Origin: a bacterium
GTDB lineage: Bacteria > Verrucomicrobiota > Verrucomicrobiia > Limisphaerales > J093
NCBI GenBank assembly: GCA_021823625.1
Contig: JAKANS010000057.1
Span: forward strand, 1-32,399
Direction: 5' to 3'
DNA length: 32,399 nt
The notes below the pieces were generated by a model that made no database searches, was not told the DNA's origin, and saw nothing but the letters and a program-made list of their open reading frames with translations. Below are positions 30,937-32,399 of the stretch, in pieces. The position numbers and the translations under genes are program-made. Positions within the stretch are counted from its first letter, which is position 1. Every line of letters begins with the position of its first letter.

Positions 30937-32399
30937 GTTTCTTCTTACCGGAAAGACCTATGCCGAATGGTCGCCTGAATCTCGCGGTCTTGCGCGAAAC
31001 GAATATCGTCTCAAGTCGCTTCAATCCACCCTGACCTCCAAGTTCGACGAAGGAGTCAAACGCATAGCCGACAATCAAACTGCCGCCGCTGAAGTGGTTC
31101 GGAGTGAAGTGGAGTACCAAAGTCGAATGCTGTCGAATGATCTGCAGGACGTCATCACGCGGGGAGCTGAGGCGGTTACCGGGGCAATTCAAGGAATGTG
31201 CGATTATCTCGGATGGGAACTCACCGAGGTCCGCTGGGCGATTGAGAGACAAACCGAAGTTTGTCAAAAAATACTGGAAGTTCTTCTCAGCTCCCTCGAT
31301 AACCGGTCACGCCAGTATTTCGATCAAGGAGTGAAGTGCTACGAGGCTGGAGAATACGACCTTGCCAAGGAGCGGTTCGAGAGGGCTTTGGAAGCAAACC
31401 GAACCAATCACTTCGCATATCAGTACCTAGGATTCATATCAGTTAACAAGGACTCGAGGCCAGAAGCCGTGCATAACTTCGAGCTCGCCCGCAAATTTGC
31501 AGACGAGAGGTCGCTGCGAGCTTTGGCTTGCACGCATCTTGCTCGCGCTCATTACGCCTTGGGAGAGCGGGCAAAAGCGGTGGACCTCGCCGCTGAGGCA
31601 GTCGAACTGGAACCTGACAACGCCGGATCTCGCTACCGGCACGCCAAGTATTGTGCTCTCGCGGGAAGAAAGACCGATTCGATTGCGGCACTTTCAGGAA
31701 CTTTTCGGCTGGACCTGACCTATTGGTCATTGGCCTCAATTGAAGAGGACTTCGATGCCATACGTGAGGCAGTTCTTGAATGCCAACATCAACTTCGGTC
31801 TCGACTTAGCGCGGAAGCCCATCAGACACTCGACACCCTGTGCGAGGTAATACGCTGCGCTAAACTGTTCGGCTTGGTAGTGGAGGTCCAGCCGTACGAA
31901 ATTATTCACGCGAAACTAGTCACCGATGCATCCCGACGTAATGTCCACATCTGTCTCAGCGCCCGAACTGAGGCCGCAGAGACCCTGGGGCAGCTCAAAG
32001 CAGTCTGTGAGCAACATCTTCGGAAACGAATCTCTAATAAGGAGGCGGAGATCTCAAAGCTTCAGCGCGAGAAAAGTGACCAGGAACATGAGGCGGAAGC
32101 GAAAATTCCAGTGCCAAAGCCCAAGCACGTTCACAAGCTGCGGGGGCAATCGGGTGAATTAAACCAAGCAGATGGGTGCCTCCTCGGCTTGGGATGGCTG
32201 CTGTTGGCCGGCATTTGCATTATAGCTCCGTACTGGCTTCTACCGGTCGTCGGCCTCGGACGCTGGCTGGAGTCTTCCTTCTTTTGGTTCTTGCTTCAGT
32301 GCCGTCCCACAGGAAACATGCTCAAAACCACTGATTTCATTGGCGATTTGAAAAGGGGCTGGCGTTTTAACCGGCACACTCCGTCCCATAGCGTCCGGA
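30920..32399 (+). CDS. Large TPR protein with a membrane segment (3' end beyond the window)
   Basis: An uninterrupted frame of 493 codons from ATG 30920 to the window edge, with no stop seen. Layout: residues 1-30 (MSYASEFLLTGKTYAEWSPE ...), a charged coiled-coil-like stretch (about 30-115: DEGVKRIADNQTAAAEVVRS), TPR-like repeats at about 132-260 (QYFDQGVKCYEAGEYDLAKE; CTHLARAHYALGERAKAVDL; YWSLASIEEDFDAIREAVLE), a helical, Glu/Lys-rich stretch (about 355-405) and a membrane segment near residues 420-448 (CLLGLGWLLLAGICIIAPYW). The rest is cut. I do not recognise a catalytic domain. By hand count on sample lines it is about half G+C, compared with roughly 65-80 percent in the core genes, with more A/T-ending codons, suggesting transfer. 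It overlaps the tail of the ATPase remnant and follows it in the same direction. Confidence 0.75.
   Translation, partial: MSYASEFLLTGKTYAEWSPESRGLARNEYRLKSLQSTLTSKFDEGVKRIADNQTAAAEVVRSEVEYQSRMLSNDLQDVITRGAEAVTGAIQGMCDYLGWELTEVRWAIERQTEVCQKILEVLLSSLDNRSRQYFDQGVKCYEAGEYDLAKERFERALEANRTNHFAYQYLGFISVNKDSRPEAVHNFELARKFADERSLRALACTHLARAHYALGERAKAVDLAAEAVELEPDNAGSRYRHAKYCALAGRKTDSIAALSGTFRLDLTYWSLASIEEDFDAIREAVLECQHQLRSRLSAEAHQTLDTLCEVIRCAKLFGLVVEVQPYEIIHAKLVTDASRRNVHICLSARTEAAETLGQLKAVCEQHLRKRISNKEAEISKLQREKSDQEHEAEAKIPVPKPKHVHKLRGQSGELNQADGCLLGLGWLLLAGICIIAPYWLLPVVGLGRWLESSFFWFLLQCRPTGNMLKTTDFIGDLKRGWRFNRHTPSHSVR

Noticed and set aside
1-32399. CRISPR array, rRNA genes or phage genes
   Set aside because: No regularly spaced repeats, no rRNA-like sequence and no phage structural genes were seen; only the dispersed 81-bp element and one 23-bp tandem repeat.

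Overview
The window looks like chromosomal DNA of a high-GC bacterium of the Verrucomicrobiota, probably near the Pedosphaera/Limisphaera group. The main evidence is the pseudopilin at 24306-25097, whose N-terminus ([20 protein letters not shown] followed by [13 protein letters not shown]) is typical of that phylum, together with a secreted protein ending in an Ig-like/LTVQ tail, a DUF6580 membrane protein and frequent starts without a clear Shine-Dalgarno site. The assignment is inferred from protein style, not from a marker gene.

Layout. Positions 1-6563: the end of a secreted protein, then a minus-strand run of sugar-phosphate isomerase-like protein, PDZ-less HtrA-like protease, a large secreted protein and an FMN glutamate-synthase-type enzyme. 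6564-7488: a tRNA-Arg(ACG) gene and the remains of an rve-type transposase. 7489-14230: a plus-strand run of glnD, hemE, hemN (ATGA overlap), an esterase-like alpha/beta hydrolase and a DUF2237 protein. 14242-15970: minus-strand phosphoesterase, DUF6580 membrane protein and CBS-pair protein. 16398-19333: plus-strand membrane protein, beta-lactamase-like serine hydrolase and ArsS-type radical SAM protein. 19382-23904: alternating small units (RNase H-like exonuclease, HAD phosphatase, FmdB zinc ribbon, YdcF/DUF218 protein, O-antigen-ligase-like protein). 24306-25097: the pseudopilin with its own promoter region and terminator. 25227-27958: minus-strand NAD-sugar epimerase, Gfo/Idh/MocA oxidoreductase, a small membrane gene interrupted by an in-frame TGA, and a DUF4160 protein. 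28135-30424: NfeD, FloA (flotillin-like) and a proline-rich membrane-anchored protein, a likely membrane-microdomain operon.

The right end (from about 30425) is different. A perfect 23-bp tandem duplication is followed by a frameshifted remnant of a STAND/NB-ARC-type ATPase. An intact, noticeably less GC-rich gene for a TPR and membrane-segment protein follows and runs off the window. This is the accessory part and the best place to look for an undescribed (possibly defence or signalling) system.

Scattered through the core region are three copies, two complete and one half, of a short 81-bp element with terminal inverted repeats (TGTCCTGATT...AATCAGGACA) and an internal hairpin. It is a MITE/REP-like family. 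Both complete copies sit in divergent promoter regions. Metabolically the window mixes nitrogen sensing (GlnD), tetrapyrrole synthesis (HemE to HemN), envelope polysaccharide and secretion functions, and membrane organisation (NfeD/FloA).
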